This document shows positions 38,395-49,900 of a DNA stretch of 64,000 nt, in pieces. Made by a program: the position numbers and the translations under genes. Positions within the stretch are counted from its first letter, which is position 1. Each line of letters begins with the position of its first letter. A model generated the notes under the pieces. The model had not been told where the DNA came from, did not search any database, and worked only from the letters and a program-made list of their open reading frames with translations. Source of the DNA: Epiperipatus broadwayi (Eukaryota > Onychophora > Udeonychophora > Euonychophora > Peripatidae). The stretch lies in the NCBI GenBank assembly GCA_028023455.1, contig JAQFVV010012395.1, positions 3,100,001-3,164,000 of the forward strand, written 5' to 3'.

Positions 38395-39130
38395 AGTAAT
38401 AGTAAGCAATCTAAATGATATCATTTGGATAAACAGCCATAAGCAAATTTGATGTGGGGAATGTTGCAGAATGATCACTATATGTAACACAAATAGAAAA
38501 CTTTTTTATCTTGAACGGGTATTCAAGATCATAAAAGAAAAATTGCAGCACTTTTGTGTTTCTCTACGAAAAAAGTTATAGAAATTATTAAGTTTTATGA
38601 CCCCCTCACTATTACTGATGGTATAGAATATAAGGAGATAGTTAAGACACTAACAGAATATTTTAGTCCTCTGCCATCCTGTCACATAGCTCATTTAAAA
38701 TTGAGGAATAGGAAACAGTTTTAAGGGGAATCAAAAGATTATAATTCAGCTCTTAGAGAGCTAGCTAAAAATTGCGGGTACATGAATTATATAGAAGATA
38801 TACTCCTTGATCAATTACTCAGGGGTGTGTACAATGATAGATTGTGAGAACAATTACCAACTGGTACTGATTAAAATATTAGAGTGCTATTCAAAAAGCC
38901 ATAGTTTACAAGCTTTTAAAAATAAAACTGAAGATAGTCTAAATATGCAGATTCATAATTGAAACTGAGAGACAATGTAGTAATCCATGCAAACCCAAAC
39001 TTGGAAAAGGGAATGAAAATGTTACGTTACTGCTATGGTAAAAATAACCATAAAGCAAAGAGTGCAGGTGGAAAGAAATGTTTTAAATGTGACTTTAAGG
39101 GACACATCGCATGCATATGTAGAAAATCTG
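38395..39130 (+). pseudogene. Gypsy element 2 gag with one zinc knuckle, broken
   Basis: Gag coding remains start around 38400. A block near 38600-38700 has DPLTITDGIEYKEIV and YFSPLPSCHIAHLKLRNR, typical of the capsid-like region. Stops occur at 38722 and 38846. The nucleocapsid part lies in the open frame 38959-39411: CFKCDFKGHIACIC (39081-39122) is a CCHC zinc knuckle that still has its CX2CX4H spacing. The preceding CYGKNNHKAKS is a degraded first knuckle. Confidence 0.75.
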
Positions 39131-39225
39131 GTAATGAGTTAAACCAAGAGAAAATTTGGAGCCAAAATAATAGGGGAGGTAAACCCAATAATAATTTTAC
39201 TGTTAAAGATACAGGTATGAAGGGG

Positions 39226-39411
39226 CAGCAACTATTCATGATCGAATTGGAAGTTTGCAGAGTAAATATGAAAATGGAAATAGATAGTGACTTGAGGATA
39301 TCTATAATATCAGATATAGACTGGAGAGCACTATCAGCAGTTGATGCTAGGTTAAAACTTGAAAAAACTAATGTAAAAGCTCATGCATTAAACATACTGG
39401 GACAAGTATAG
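39226..39411 (+). pseudogene. Gypsy element 2 aspartic protease remnant
   Basis: The residues LFMIELEVCRVNMKMEIDSD and LRISIISDIDWRAL correspond to the retropepsin start, where the catalytic triad is normally D-T/S-G. Here the triplet reads D-S-D. The open frame ends at 39409. Element 1 has the same D-S-D at about 20864. Confidence 0.6.
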
Positions 39412-39719
39412 ACACCAGTTAGATATCATGATAAAATAATTAGATTAATGCTGCATGTAGTACAAGGGAGATTTAGCCCTAAAATAGGTCGGGACTGGTT
39501 TAAAGCAATTGGAGTTCAAGTTAGTATAATAACAAAAAATTTCCTTGAAAGTGAAGTTAAAAATAAATATACAGACCTATTTATTGATGATAGGTATGAA
39601 AGCTACAAGCTTGGTAAAGGTTGAGCTAGTTGTCAATGCACACACCACAATTTGCAAACCATGAAAGATACCATTTGCCCAAAGAACAAAAGTAGAATAA
39701 AAAATTCAGTCATGTGTCA

Positions 39720-40545
39720 ATAAAGGCACCTTGACACCAATAGAAATGGCTGAGTGGGCTACACCTATAATCATAGCTACAAAATTCAATGGAAACATAT
39801 GTGTTGACTATAAAATAACTGTGAATAAGTTTTTTAATAAGGGGATTATCTGGTGCCTAATGAAAGAGATATACTGGTGAGTTTACAAAAAGCATCCTAT
39901 TTTGCAAAACGATCTAAATTCAACTTTTCACCAGATCCTAGTGACAGAGAAAACTGCCAAAATATTAATGATCATCACAACTTAAAATAGATTGCCGTTT
40001 AGCATATCAACCATTCCCAAATATATTTCAGGCAAAAATTGATACATTATTGCAGGAATTTGAGGGTGTCATACTCTATTTTGATGATATATTAGTAACA
40101 GTGGACTTGGAAGAGAATTTACGTCAAAAATTGATTAGGGTATGCACAAAATTAAATAATTTTGCAGTAAAACTAAATGCCTAAAAAAGTGTATGGAACA
40201 CTGAAGAAGTGTATGGAACATTGAGGAATTGGTTTTTCTAGGACTCCTAATCTCTGACAAAGGGAAAAAGTCCTTCACCTGAAAAAGTAAAAGCCATTAC
40301 AAAGGCAGAAAAACCAAAGAATTGCAGGTATTTTTGGACCTAATTAACTGCTTTGATCCATTCCTACAGAATAAATTCAAAGTAGCAAAACCTTTTTTTG
40401 AGTTATTGAAAAAGAATCAAAAGTGGTATTGGTTAAAAACCCATGATGACATTTTTAGATGCACTAAAGGTTTATTGACATAAGAAAGTTATTGGTTTTG
40501 ACAATAATAAAGAAGTAATTTTAACCATAGATGCTCAGAATGGAG
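39720..40545 (+). pseudogene. Gypsy element 2 reverse transcriptase, heavily broken
   Basis: Pieces of RT can be read in all three forward frames. Near 40064-40095 a HTLF..FDDI-type block marks the FDD catalytic motif (TTTTGATGATATATTAGTAA, 40079-40098). Near 40227-40260 a VFLGLLISDKGK block is the connection region. An imperfect direct repeat (CACTGAAGAAGTGTATGGAA, about 40170-40225) is a local duplication that also breaks the frame. Confidence 0.65.
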
Positions 40546-40549
40546 CTGG

Positions 40550-40921
40550 GTGCAGTTCTATGCCATTCATGCTGTAATGGAGAACATGCTATGCTACAAC
40601 AGAGAATATCTCATTGACTATGCATCTAGAACCCTCTCCAAAGCTGAGAAAAACTACAGCCAGATAGATAAAGAGGCTTTGGCAATAATATTTGGACTAA
40701 AGAAATTTCACAAATATATATACGGCAGATTGTTTCAAATAATAATGGATCATAAGCTGTTATTGGATATATTGGTAAGTGATAGACTAACTTCTGACCA
40801 TTTGAGTCCTAGGATTCTAAGATGGAAAGATATACTGGTATCATATGACTATCAGCTAGTTTATAAGAAGGGAAAAGAGAAACAGCATAAAAACACATCC
40901 AGAATCCCAGGTAGACAGTAA
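40550..40921 (+). pseudogene. Gypsy element 2 RNase H domain, 123-codon open remnant
   Basis: This is the best kept part of the polyprotein. ASRTLSKAEKNYSQIDKEAL and FGLKKFHKYIYGR, followed by MDHKLLLDIL, are the signature of the RNase H-like domain of Gypsy reverse transcriptases. The enzyme removes template RNA during cDNA synthesis. The frame is closed upstream by a shift at about 40550 and downstream at 40919. Confidence 0.85.
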
Positions 40922-40927
40922 TCCCAG

Positions 40928-41980
40928 ATGAATGATATAGAGATAAATTATATAGGAGCAATGCAGTCTGAGATACTTAACAGTAATACAGTAGTAAAAT
41001 GGATGAGAGAAGACAAAGGATACCAGCTGCTAAAGAGCTGGATTAGGAATGGCTGGCCAATAAAGAAACCACAATTTATGGCACTGGCTTTTTGGACTAA
41101 TAGAAATGATTTATCATTTGGTAAAGGGTGTATATTAATGGGGGACAGGGTAGTTATATCATCAAAAGGTAGAAATAAAGTATTAACGTTGCTATACAAA
41201 GACCACCCTAGAGTAGGGTGTGCAAAAGCTTTATCACATAACTATGTCGGTGGCCAAAAATAACAATAGACAGAGAATTATATTTTAAAGAATGTTCAGC
41301 ATGTTAATCACAGTGCAACATGAAACCAAAGGAATATATACCCTGTCATAAAACAAACTATGGCAAAACTTTACATGGACCATGCAGGTCCTATTAATGA
41401 CAAAATACTACTAGTACTGGTAGATTCATATTGAAAATGGGCAGAGTACATATTGCCAAAAATACAAATGCTAATGAAACAATAAAAATACTGAAAGCAA
41501 TTTTCTCATGCTACTATTACTGAAAGAAATGATCACTGATAATGACATTGGATTTACAGTGCAAGAGATGGAAGAATATTTTAAAAATAATGGAATCAAA
41601 CACATGTGCACCCCCCCTAGCACCCAGAGTTGAATGGCCTCACTGAGAAGGCCATACAAACAATTAAAAAAGCAATAAGAAAATCTCTGAATAGCAACAT
41701 GCAAGAAGTTTTATACGAAGCAATGCTGCATCAACACTGTCAACAACTACAGACAAATCACAAGCAGAGTTGCTGATATGCACAAAGTTGCACATTAAAC
41801 TAATATGTTAATGCCAAATAAGGACAAGCATTTCCATCATAACAGCAAAGAAAAAGCATTCCAAATTGGTGAAGTAGTACGGATACGTGATACGCTGCAA
41901 AATAAATGAATCAAAAGTACAATTACAGGAAGGGCATCCAGACTAATAATAACCATTCAAAATAAAAATGATAAAGAATA
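40928..41980 (+). pseudogene. Gypsy element 2 integrase, frameshifted
   Basis: The open frame 40928-41263 covers the linker and the start of the integrase zinc-finger region (HPRVGCAKALSHNYVGGQK just before the break). A Cys-rich piece follows (41290-41330). The catalytic core is recognisable as MDHAGPINDK (41370) and as EMITDNDIGFTVQEMEEYF and NNGIKH (41522-41600), i.e. first and second Asp regions of the D-D-E core. Frameshifts and a stop at 41632 break it. Confidence 0.75.
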
Positions 41981-41990
41981 CAAGAGACAC

Positions 41991-42212
41991 ATGAACCATG
42001 TTTATTGCCAAACAATAGAAGAGATGATGTATCCATCAATAATAATACCAGATAGTGAAGAATCAGCAAAACAGACCAGAAAACAAGAAAGTGAGCAGAT
42101 AAATCCAGAGGCCAAAAGACAAGAGAATCTACAGCCCCAAGTTCAAAGTGAAGCAGAAACAAAAATAGAGATCAAACCCAGGAAATGGCAAAGATCAGCC
42201 AGACCCCAATGA
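41991..42212 (+). pseudogene. Gypsy element 2 integrase C-terminal tail
   Basis: A hydrophilic 73-codon open frame rich in Glu, Lys and Gln begins MNHVYCQTIEEMM and ends RPQ, followed by TGA at 42210. Its position after the integrase core and before the 3' LTR fits the variable integrase tail (the HVxQL-like region). It has no other recognisable domain. Confidence 0.5.
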
Positions 42213-42263
42213 AGCAAATGTAAATCAGAAAAATGACAGGATTATGTATAAATGAAAGAATTT

Positions 42264-42285
42264 CTGGAGTAAGGGAAGGATTGGA
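42264..42285 (+). other. Polypurine tract of Gypsy element 2
   Basis: The segment CTGGAGTAAGGGAAGGATTG plus GA, directly before the 3' LTR, is mostly purine and sits where plus-strand priming occurs. Confidence 0.65.
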
Positions 42286-43039
42286 AGGAATATCTATTAA
42301 TTATCAGTAAATTGTATATTTTAAATTAATTGAATAATGAAAATGCACTAAAAAGTAAAATCTAATTAGATAGGAACTCAATTGGCAATAACTAATTAAC
42401 AATTGAATTCTAGAAAGATCCAATGGTTTAATAAAACCTAATAGATTATAAAAAAAACCTTCCACCCAGATAAAGGTGAAACAGTTATATTACTCCAGAA
42501 AGCAAAAGAGAAAGAAAACTATTTAAGCAGGGGAAAAAAGAAAACAGCATCTTTTTTCTTCCGCCCATGTGTGTTTGCACAACTGTGTTGCACACCAATG
42601 TGAAGCAGCAGAAGAAATCAGTGGGGATTTGTTCCAGACCCAGGATCTTGGCTTCTGAAGGTACTCAAACCGACTAGGGATCAAACATATTGCCCCGATC
42701 TTATGTGCCTCAAGGGGTCACAGAATTAAAGAGATTTGTCAGAATATTAGGTAAATGATAATTTAATTAATTATTAAGTGTAAAATTAAGCAAGGGACTA
42801 ATATTTTTCGGAAAGGGTTTAAGGAAGTGCAGAGAGTGAATTGACATTATATGTATTCATTATTATACTCTATGTATAGCATAACTATATGTGTATATTA
42901 TTAGAATATTATTGTTCTGTATTAAAAATAGTTATAAAATTGATTTGTAGTGGGGTTATTTACTTTACCAAGAAAAGTAATAAATCAGAAATCATTTTGT
43001 TAGTCTCAATCAAGGGAAAGTTAAAATCAAGACATAGCA
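42286..43039 (+). repeat. 3' LTR of Gypsy element 2 (754 bp)
   Basis: It starts AGGAATATCTATTAATTATC (first base changed from the expected T) and ends CAAGACATAGCA, followed by the target duplication AAGAC. Differences from the 5' LTR are spread along the length, with an extra block at about 42380-42405 and at 42545-42590. Confidence 0.9.
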
Positions 43040-44715
43040 AAGACCTAACCAGAAAAGAAGTCCTAACATGATTTTTTAAGTTGTTTGTAATATAAGCCAT
43101 ACCTCAAAAATAAGTTCTAGTTAGAAATAGAAAGAAATACTATACAAACATTATTTCTCATCTTGCAAAATGTATTTTGGTAAAATCATAGCAGTGTCAT
43201 CCTGGCAATGGGAAGCTCTTAAGATTGTCCAATCACATGTGACAAATAACCAATCATAATGCAGACACAACACACATGTGAATTTCTGGTGATAGGAAAA
43301 TATTTACTATATTGTCAAGTGCATTAGATTTTTTTTTCTTTTAAAATGAAAATTAACCGGAATGGCTTACGTTTTGGAATTACTAACTTTATTATTATAT
43401 ACATCATGTATTATAACAGACTTGCTTACAATTAAACACTGATGTGAAATAAAGAAACTATTTCAGAATTTTATTTCCAGCAGTTTTTTCCCATGTATCT
43501 TATAATTCTTCAATTACCATTTGAATAAATGTAGATTCATATACATAAATAAATGTGGGCTTCTGCATGAAAAAATAAGACATCCCCTGAAAATAAGTCC
43601 TAGGATGGATTTTGAAACAAAAATTAATATAAGACAGTGTCTTATTTTCAGGGGAGGGGGTAGCAATATGATGCATGCCCATTATGCTGTGAGAATCTAG
43701 ATATTTTATTAAAAAGATTTTAAAAAAAGTTCCTTTTAATCTGAATTAATCAGATTATTGTTGAAAAACATAAGATGATGCAATTGTGATGTCTTTACAG
43801 CAAATACTGACACTATGGTTTACCACTACTAGTGGCTTGTTGTAGTTAAAATCTAGCTTTGGAACAACGAAATATGTATATCAAGAGAGATACTCCAAAT
43901 TTAATCCAGTTTCTTTATTTCATAGTCTTTCTTCTCCATATCTAATTTGCAAACTTTTACCCATGTAATAGTGATCTCTTGCAAATCTTTTACAATATCT
44001 TGGGATCAAGTTTAAGTCTTAATCTATCTATTTATCATTTCTTTTACAAATACATTCCAATCCAACTCCATTTCAGGTTTTTAATTACTCCAATGATATT
44101 ATTGATGTTTGTTACTTCTTTTATCAATGCACTTTTTTATTTTTTCTATTTACTCATATTATATATCTCTTTGTAATTCATTGAGTGATCTGAAATCTCT
44201 ATTGTTTTTTGGTTAGATGTCTAAGTTTAAGATCCATATATAAGAATTTATAAAACACATTTATTAAAAATCTTTCTTTTCAAATCTAAAGATATATTTT
44301 CTTTTAATTTTAAGTTATTTCTACCAAAAGCATTCTATTTACATGTAATTCTACGATTAATTTCATTTATCATATTTTCATTTGAACTAACCTGACCAAG
44401 ATTTGTTGCAATTATTATCATTTTCTAATTCATGGTTATCAATTTTTATTTTATTCTAAAAAAATTCATTGAGCATTAATTTAGTTTTTTTAGCAATTAG
44501 CTTTCTTTAGTTTTTCTTTCTTATTTTTTATCTGATAACTCTTGCAACATTCCCTGAAACTCTAAAGCATTTTCAAAAATGACTATATCAAATGCAAAGT
44601 GTAAATGATTTAAATAATCTTCGTTTACTTAGCTTCCCATTTTATTCCATGAAATAGTTCTTGTAAAACTGCTGTAAAAAGTTTTGGAAGATAAGGAATA
44701 TCTTGTACACCTGTC

Positions 44716-44907
44716 TCAATAACTACTGTTGCTATTCTTCAGAATATGACAATATCCTAAGTTTATATGATGATCCAAAGTTTTAATTACTATGGAAATG
44801 CTTATAGAATCAAATGCCTTTTCATAATCTACAAATCTAAGACATAATGGCAATTCATATTTATTATTTCTTTCTATAACTTCTCTCAAAACTGATATGT
44901 AATCCAC
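44716..44907 (-). pseudogene. LINE reverse transcriptase fragment
   Basis: A 63-codon minus-strand frame contains MDYISVLREVIERNNKY, then LRFVDYEKAFDSI, which is RT block A with its catalytic Asp (F-V-D-Y-x-K-A-F-D). It is the only uninterrupted piece of the 43.86-45.93 kb LINE. Confidence 0.85.
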
Positions 44908-45020
44908 TCTTCTAAAACTACATTTAATCTAGCTTGTTTTTTGAGGGGTTAGAATTCAGTATTTGCTGTATATGAGTTGTAATTATCTTTGTAAAGAATT
45001 TATGTACAACTTATAGAAGA

Positions 45021-45200
45021 CTGATAGATCTGTAAATTCTAATATCTTTATCATATTTTTTAAATATTAATATTATTATTGCATTCTTCCAATCATCATT
45101 AGGCAGACAACTGATAGATCTGTAATTTCTAATATCTTCTTTATCATATTTTTTAAATATTAATATTATTATTGCATTCTTCTAGTCAACTGATGTATTT
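45021..45200. repeat. Tandem duplication, period 90 bp, inside the antisense LINE
   Basis: CTGATAGATCTGTAAATTCT at 45021 recurs as CTGATAGATCTGTAATTTCT at 45111, followed in both copies by TATCATATTTTTTAAATATT and AATATTATTATTGCATTCTT. The duplication happened after the LINE was dead. Confidence 0.85.
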
Positions 45201-46619
45201 TTATCATTAGGCATTTGATATATAGCTTTGCCAACAATTTTTTAATTTCTTCATCTGTTAAGATATCAATAATAATTTCATCATTTTCTAGAGTTGTCCT
45301 TTTTCATAGATTTCATTGCATATAATTTAATTTAAAATACTTGGAAATTTAGATCATTAATTGTTGGGGATACTTTATTTTCTTGTTCATTATTACTATA
45401 TAAGTTTTTACAATATCATCTCTTCTTTTTTTTTGTAATAATTTCATCTTTTTTTAAAAAAAAAAAACAACAACTTTATTTCTAACCCAAAGATGTTGTT
45501 TATATTTTTGAGATTTTAATTCTCTTCTATAGTCTTCTTTGCCAATTTACAACTATATTTTCTTACATCATTATTGAGTATTTTTATGCATCCCATTTTA
45601 ACAAACTACATTCATTTCACTTTTAATGGATTAATTAAAAAAATTCATATTTTTTTTTTGTCTTAGTAGAAAATTTGCAGATATTGTACCAGCTATTTTT
45701 CTTGCAGTTTTCAATAGAGTATTAGTTACTTCTTATTGATTTTAGTTATGTTTGTACTGTCTTCAAAATTTTAACTTAAATTCTAATTTTAATTTATTAG
45801 AATGTTTCTTTAAATTAGGAATATCAATTGCTTATCATGTCTTTTTTTCTGTGCTGAATCTATTAAGAACATTATAGTCTTGAAATATTTATTTTCATTT
45901 AGTCACAATATCACATGGATGATGAATAGACTGAAAAACACTCTATTTACATATATAAGAAACATTCACTATAAGCATTGGGAAATAGATTATGTGATAG
46001 TATAAATTCAGCCCATTCCTCTACTTTTAATATATATGGATATGTAATGTCTACATGGGTATTACTATAATATCAAATCGAACAAGAGCTTTGAATGTTC
46101 CATCATTGGTTTTTCAATGAAATGGATGGCTGAGTAGTTGGAAAAATGAAAAAACTGAAGCCTTTCCATTAAAGTTTGAAAAATTGCTACCTTAATATAA
46201 ACCAAGCATTTTGTATTTAAGTGTGGGAGATTATGATCTGGCCCAACTGATGAGTGCTTGTTCTGCATGAAATATGTTTATTGGGGATCATGTATTTTTC
46301 GCATGTGTGGAGTCATGTGTATTAGTTGCTTGAAATAGAGTGGAAGATGAATAGCTAAAAACTTCTGAGATCAAATCCCTCTATTTATATAATTATATTA
46401 AAGCTTTATTTAATGAACAATATTTGTAGATTTGTATTTAAGATTTTTTTTTTATGCAGTTTTTGTACTTTAAAATTATTTTAGGCAGGTGATATATAAG
46501 TATAGTATAAGTAATTATGCATATTTGTGTTAAAAGTTAAACATGATAATGTTGTATTAGCGGTGGAAGAGGTTGAGGAGTGTGAGTACAAACTGAATTG
46601 GTTCTTAAGAAACCATCTC

Positions 46620-46712
46620 AAATCTCTACTTGAGTTCCAAGTCAGATTTAAGAATAAAATTAGGGGCCTGGTCTTCTAGTGTGTCATGGTTAATGCATCA
46701 ACCACTATTCTA
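46620..46712 (-). mobile_element. Possible tRNA-derived SINE fragment
   Basis: On the minus strand TAGTGGTTGATGCATTAACC (about 46710-46690) resembles a Pol III A box, and GGAACTCAAGTAG (about 46636-46624) a degraded B box. No tail or target duplication is visible. Confidence 0.3.
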
Positions 46713-46893
46713 TGATCTTTTTAAATGGTGAGAAGAGATATTAATATGTATTAAAAATTACTTTTTTTGTGATTGTATTATAAATCTGTTGGTTAAGGAA
46801 ATAAAACTGCACTTATTCAATAGTATTTTTACTCAAATCGATTGTATACTATTTTGAATTATTACTTGAAATATTTAATAATTTTATTACCAG

Positions 46894-46988
46894 GTGTCAC
46901 TAGTGAATCATCTAGGCCTACTACTACATTCAGAAGCAGATCAGCAAATTGTCATCGAAGAGACAACTGCTGATAAAACAACCCGGAG
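46894..46988 (+). CDS. KIAA0319L: KIAA0319/KIAA0319L-like protein, juxtamembrane extracellular exon
   Basis: Exon of 95 bp, acceptor TTTATTACCAG, donor GTAACT. It enters in phase 0 from the previous exon and leaves in phase 2. It encodes VSLVNHLGLLLHSEADQQIV followed by IEETTADKTTR. The family has here a helix ending in a GVLL/AVLL-like stretch, an acidic D-S-D-like turn and then I-V/K-V-Q-K-I, followed by a polar loop. The order and spacing agree, though identity is moderate. The split Arg codon (AG|A) is completed by the next exon. Confidence 0.85.
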
Positions 46989-49900
46989 GTAACTTGTTGA
47001 ATCTTATTATTTTTGCAGATATTATATATTAACTTAATGCCTTTCAAGAGTATCTTCACCTACTCTAGAGACTTATATTGTAAGCTTGAGTAATCAATGG
47101 ATACCAAATGGTATAATACTCTAAAATCCACAAATAATTTATTGTTTATTTTTTAAAATTTGAGGTTATTAGCTTTTAATTGTATAAAGGAGTAAAAAGT
47201 GACTGCTAGATATATTTTATTGATGGAAGCAAAAGCCAGAAACTCTTGAAATAGGAATCAATGAACACCATCTGATGTCCATTCTTTATTCAATTATACA
47301 ATAGATAACTTTAGAATAAGGTCAAAATAACAGTTATTGGAAAGAATGAGAAAAGCTTGTAACACTGTTATTAATATAATATCTTCATTTGTATTAACAT
47401 ACTACAACTCTCATATATTAACAAATTTTTTTTTTTTAAAAAAAATTTGCATTATATAAACTTATTTAAGATAGCGATATAGAAAAAAATACATATAATA
47501 ATGAAAATATATCAAAATCTGATAGATATTGAGAAAATAGGGCCAGGAGAGTGAATAGTTATCAGTCCATATTTATTTGTAATTACACTTATTCTTAGGA
47601 GGGGAGAAAAACAGCAATATTCATTCTGCAATATTTAACAAGTAAACAACCTTTTGGAGATCTGCTTTCACTCAAACTTTAGATATATACTTTGTAGGTT
47701 TTGTTGAGGGACAAGTTGATCATTTTACAAATTCAATATTTTTTATACTCCACTTGCCTTGATATTATTTATTTATTTATTTTTATCTGAAGTATGATGA
47801 ATTTTTCATTGTGTTTATCACCTACATCTATTTTTTTGATAGCCCAAAGTTCCTCTTTATTATCAGCACTCTGTTTATGCTCTTGAAGTCAGTTTATCAT
47901 TTTTTTGTTGTTCCTGTATTGCTGTCTCAACTGAATATATTATGTTGATCATCTTTATTTATGCTGAGTCTTTGTCCATTCTTATAATAAAATAGGCTAT
48001 CTAATACCATTAATATTTATAACTTTCTGAACAAGTCTGTGATTCAGCTATTTAAAAGTTAAGACTATCGCAGCATTCCTTTGCTGGTTTGCAGCTTTTT
48101 TTGGCCATAGTATACAAAATTTATCGAAGGCAGAAAAAATGGTGTTATTATGAAATTTTAAATAATTTTTGATTTATGTGAACAATGACGTTGTTGTTGT
48201 TTTTTTTGAGAATCTTGTTTCCTGCACTTTGTAAATTTTCAGTTGAAAAATTTTAGGCAGCATTGAAAAAATAGGACATTCCTATGATTGGAGTTTTGTT
48301 TGCACTATTATGTATCACAACACACAATGATGAGTATTTCCCCATGATCAGAATTATGCTTGTTATGGCTATGAGAGCAGATATATATTACATTTTTGGA
48401 TGAGTGGAATAAGCTTTTTTTATTCTTTCATAACAGTTCAACAATTATAGTTGTAGATTGATTATAATGAATTTTTTGTGTTAGATGTTTTACATGTTGA
48501 CCTTCAATACTTAGTCAGTAGGTAGCTTTAACTTCCCAAAATTAACTAGGCAGTGATTATTTCTCTTCATATTCCAGAAATCACAATGTAAGCATTGAAT
48601 GTAATCATGGGGCACTAAATAATAATATATTTAACAATTAATAATAATAATTCTTTACAACAACTACATAATCAAATAATAATTTTATACATAAAAAGCT
48701 TTTTCAAACACTTGCTTTGGTGCCCTTTTCAAATGTTACTAATCTATTTAATGTCAATGAATTATCTGACAAAACCATCCAGTGTTCAATAATGGAATTA
48801 AAACAAACAATAATAATATAAATAATTAAAGCAAAGCAAAATCCTCATATATAAATTCAATAATTACAAAACAATTGATTATATCATAACAATATGTTAA
48901 ATAGATTAGTAACATTTAAAAAGGGCACCAAAGCAGTTGCTGAAAAAAGCTTTTTATGTATAAAATTATTATTTGATTATGTAACTGTTGTAAAGAATTA
49001 TTATTATTTTTTTGATTATTATTTTGTGGACAGCATAAGGATTTTTATTCCTTTCCAATTTTGATATTTAACAATTACTATAAATGGTTTTTAAGCAAAT
49101 AATATTCATCCATAAGCACTAGATTTTTTTCTCTTTCTAATCATTGATATTATTGACAGATTTAATTATTCTCCCTGATGATATTTTTTGTAAAGTTTCA
49201 ATTTTGATTTTAGTATTAAATCATTATTCTATATCAGAACTCAATAAAGTGGAATTGATTTAGTAGAAATATATGATTGCAAATGAAAAAGAAAAAAAAA
49301 TCTTATTTGACAGAAACTTTGCAAATATTGAAAAAATAAGTTTATAAAACAAAAGACAATTTCATCATTAAATGGTTTCAGAAAATGAATAAATATCTAT
49401 CTCTAATAAATCTAACAAATTCTACTTTAAAATATTTAAATTATTTTCTTAGTTTTAGAATATCTCAAATTATCTTAACATAGTGTTGGTAATGACATAA
49501 TAGCCATTATTTGTCTAAGGTGGTGTGATCAGAATGTCATGGTTTTCTTTGTTAATGTTAGTCTAGAAATTATTATCTTTTGTTTTTAAGAATAAAACAT
49601 ATAAAATAACAATGTAATAATGTATAGTTTTAGTTTTTAATATTGTGTAAATATTGTATAAAAATAATTATAAATCTTAATAAACTTTGCAAAAAAATGT
49701 TTTTAGTTATTCCAAAAATGTTGGACATTGATTACAACGGAATAAATCAAAGAGAATGAAGGCAGGGCTTAAATATTTTGACTTTGCTGTTATTCACTTA
49801 TATTGTCTCTTTTGTTTTGTTTTAATTAGAAAATCAAAATATTAAAAGTACTTAAATTTACTTGCTAATTTAAAAAAAAAAAAAAAATAGTGAAAAATCT

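Larger units (their letters stand above)
37608..43044 (+). mobile_element. Gypsy-type LTR retrotransposon 2, with 5-bp TSD AAGAC
   Basis: The element proper is 37613-43039 (5427 bp), flanked by AAGAC at 37608-37612 and 43040-43044. LTRs are 37613-38334 and 42286-43039. The interior (about 3.95 kb) keeps the order gag, zinc knuckle, protease, RT, RNase H, integrase, which defines Gypsy-type elements. All domains are interrupted by stops or frameshifts. It lies in the sense direction of the host gene inside its intron. No envelope-like frame is present. Domain style is again K02A2.6-like, but the LTRs do not resemble those of element 1. Confidence 0.92.
37590..43660. mobile_element. TA-flanked MITE (about 640 bp when the insert is excluded), split by Gypsy element 2
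   Basis: The left piece is 37590-37612 (CCATGTTTTTCTGAAAATAA and GAC); the right piece is 43045-43660. Removing the Gypsy element and one copy of its AAGAC target duplication joins ...GAAAATAAGAC to CTAACCAG... . The right end, read in reverse complement, is CCCCCTCCCCTGAAAATAAG ACAC, so the ends share the CTGAAAATAAGAC repeat. Both are flanked by TA (37588-37589 and 43661-43662). Further internal blocks of the same kind are AAAAATAAGTTCTAGTTAG (43107) and CATCCCCTGAAAATAAGTCC (43581). There is no transposase. I recall very similar blocks from vertebrate genomes but cannot verify the family here. Confidence 0.7.
43860..45930 (-). mobile_element. Decayed RTE-like LINE, antisense to the host gene
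   Basis: Reverse-complement reading gives, in order, a linker region (about 45900-45550), an RT part with LRFVDYEKAFDSI (44850-44810), a degraded LFTAVLQELF-like block followed by the former FADD region (44680-44560), an NNLKLKENISLDLKRK block (44330-44270) and a C-terminal WIKFGVSLL (43900). These are the same blocks as in the copy at 1-835, so the two belong to one family. It has many stops. A 90-bp internal tandem duplication lies at 45021-45200. The 3' terminus is not sharply defined. Confidence 0.8.
36946..46893 (+). other. Intron (9.9 kb) of the KIAA0319L-like gene, filled with transposons
   Basis: It runs from donor GTAAGA to acceptor TTTTATTACCAG. In order it holds a SINE-like fragment (37.47 kb), a MITE (37590-43660) split by Gypsy element 2 (37613-43039), and a decayed antisense LINE (43.86-45.93 kb). 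A possible minus-strand SINE fragment lies at 46.62-46.71 kb. Confidence 0.8.

Noticed and set aside
46065-46268. Minus-strand 67-codon frame
   Set aside because: No recognised domain, and it lies in a patch of balanced composition that is probably an old repeat.
47200-48560. Region with slightly higher GC, checked for a minus-strand transposase
   Set aside because: Translations in all frames are full of stops and show no DDE/DDD or zinc-finger motif that I could defend.
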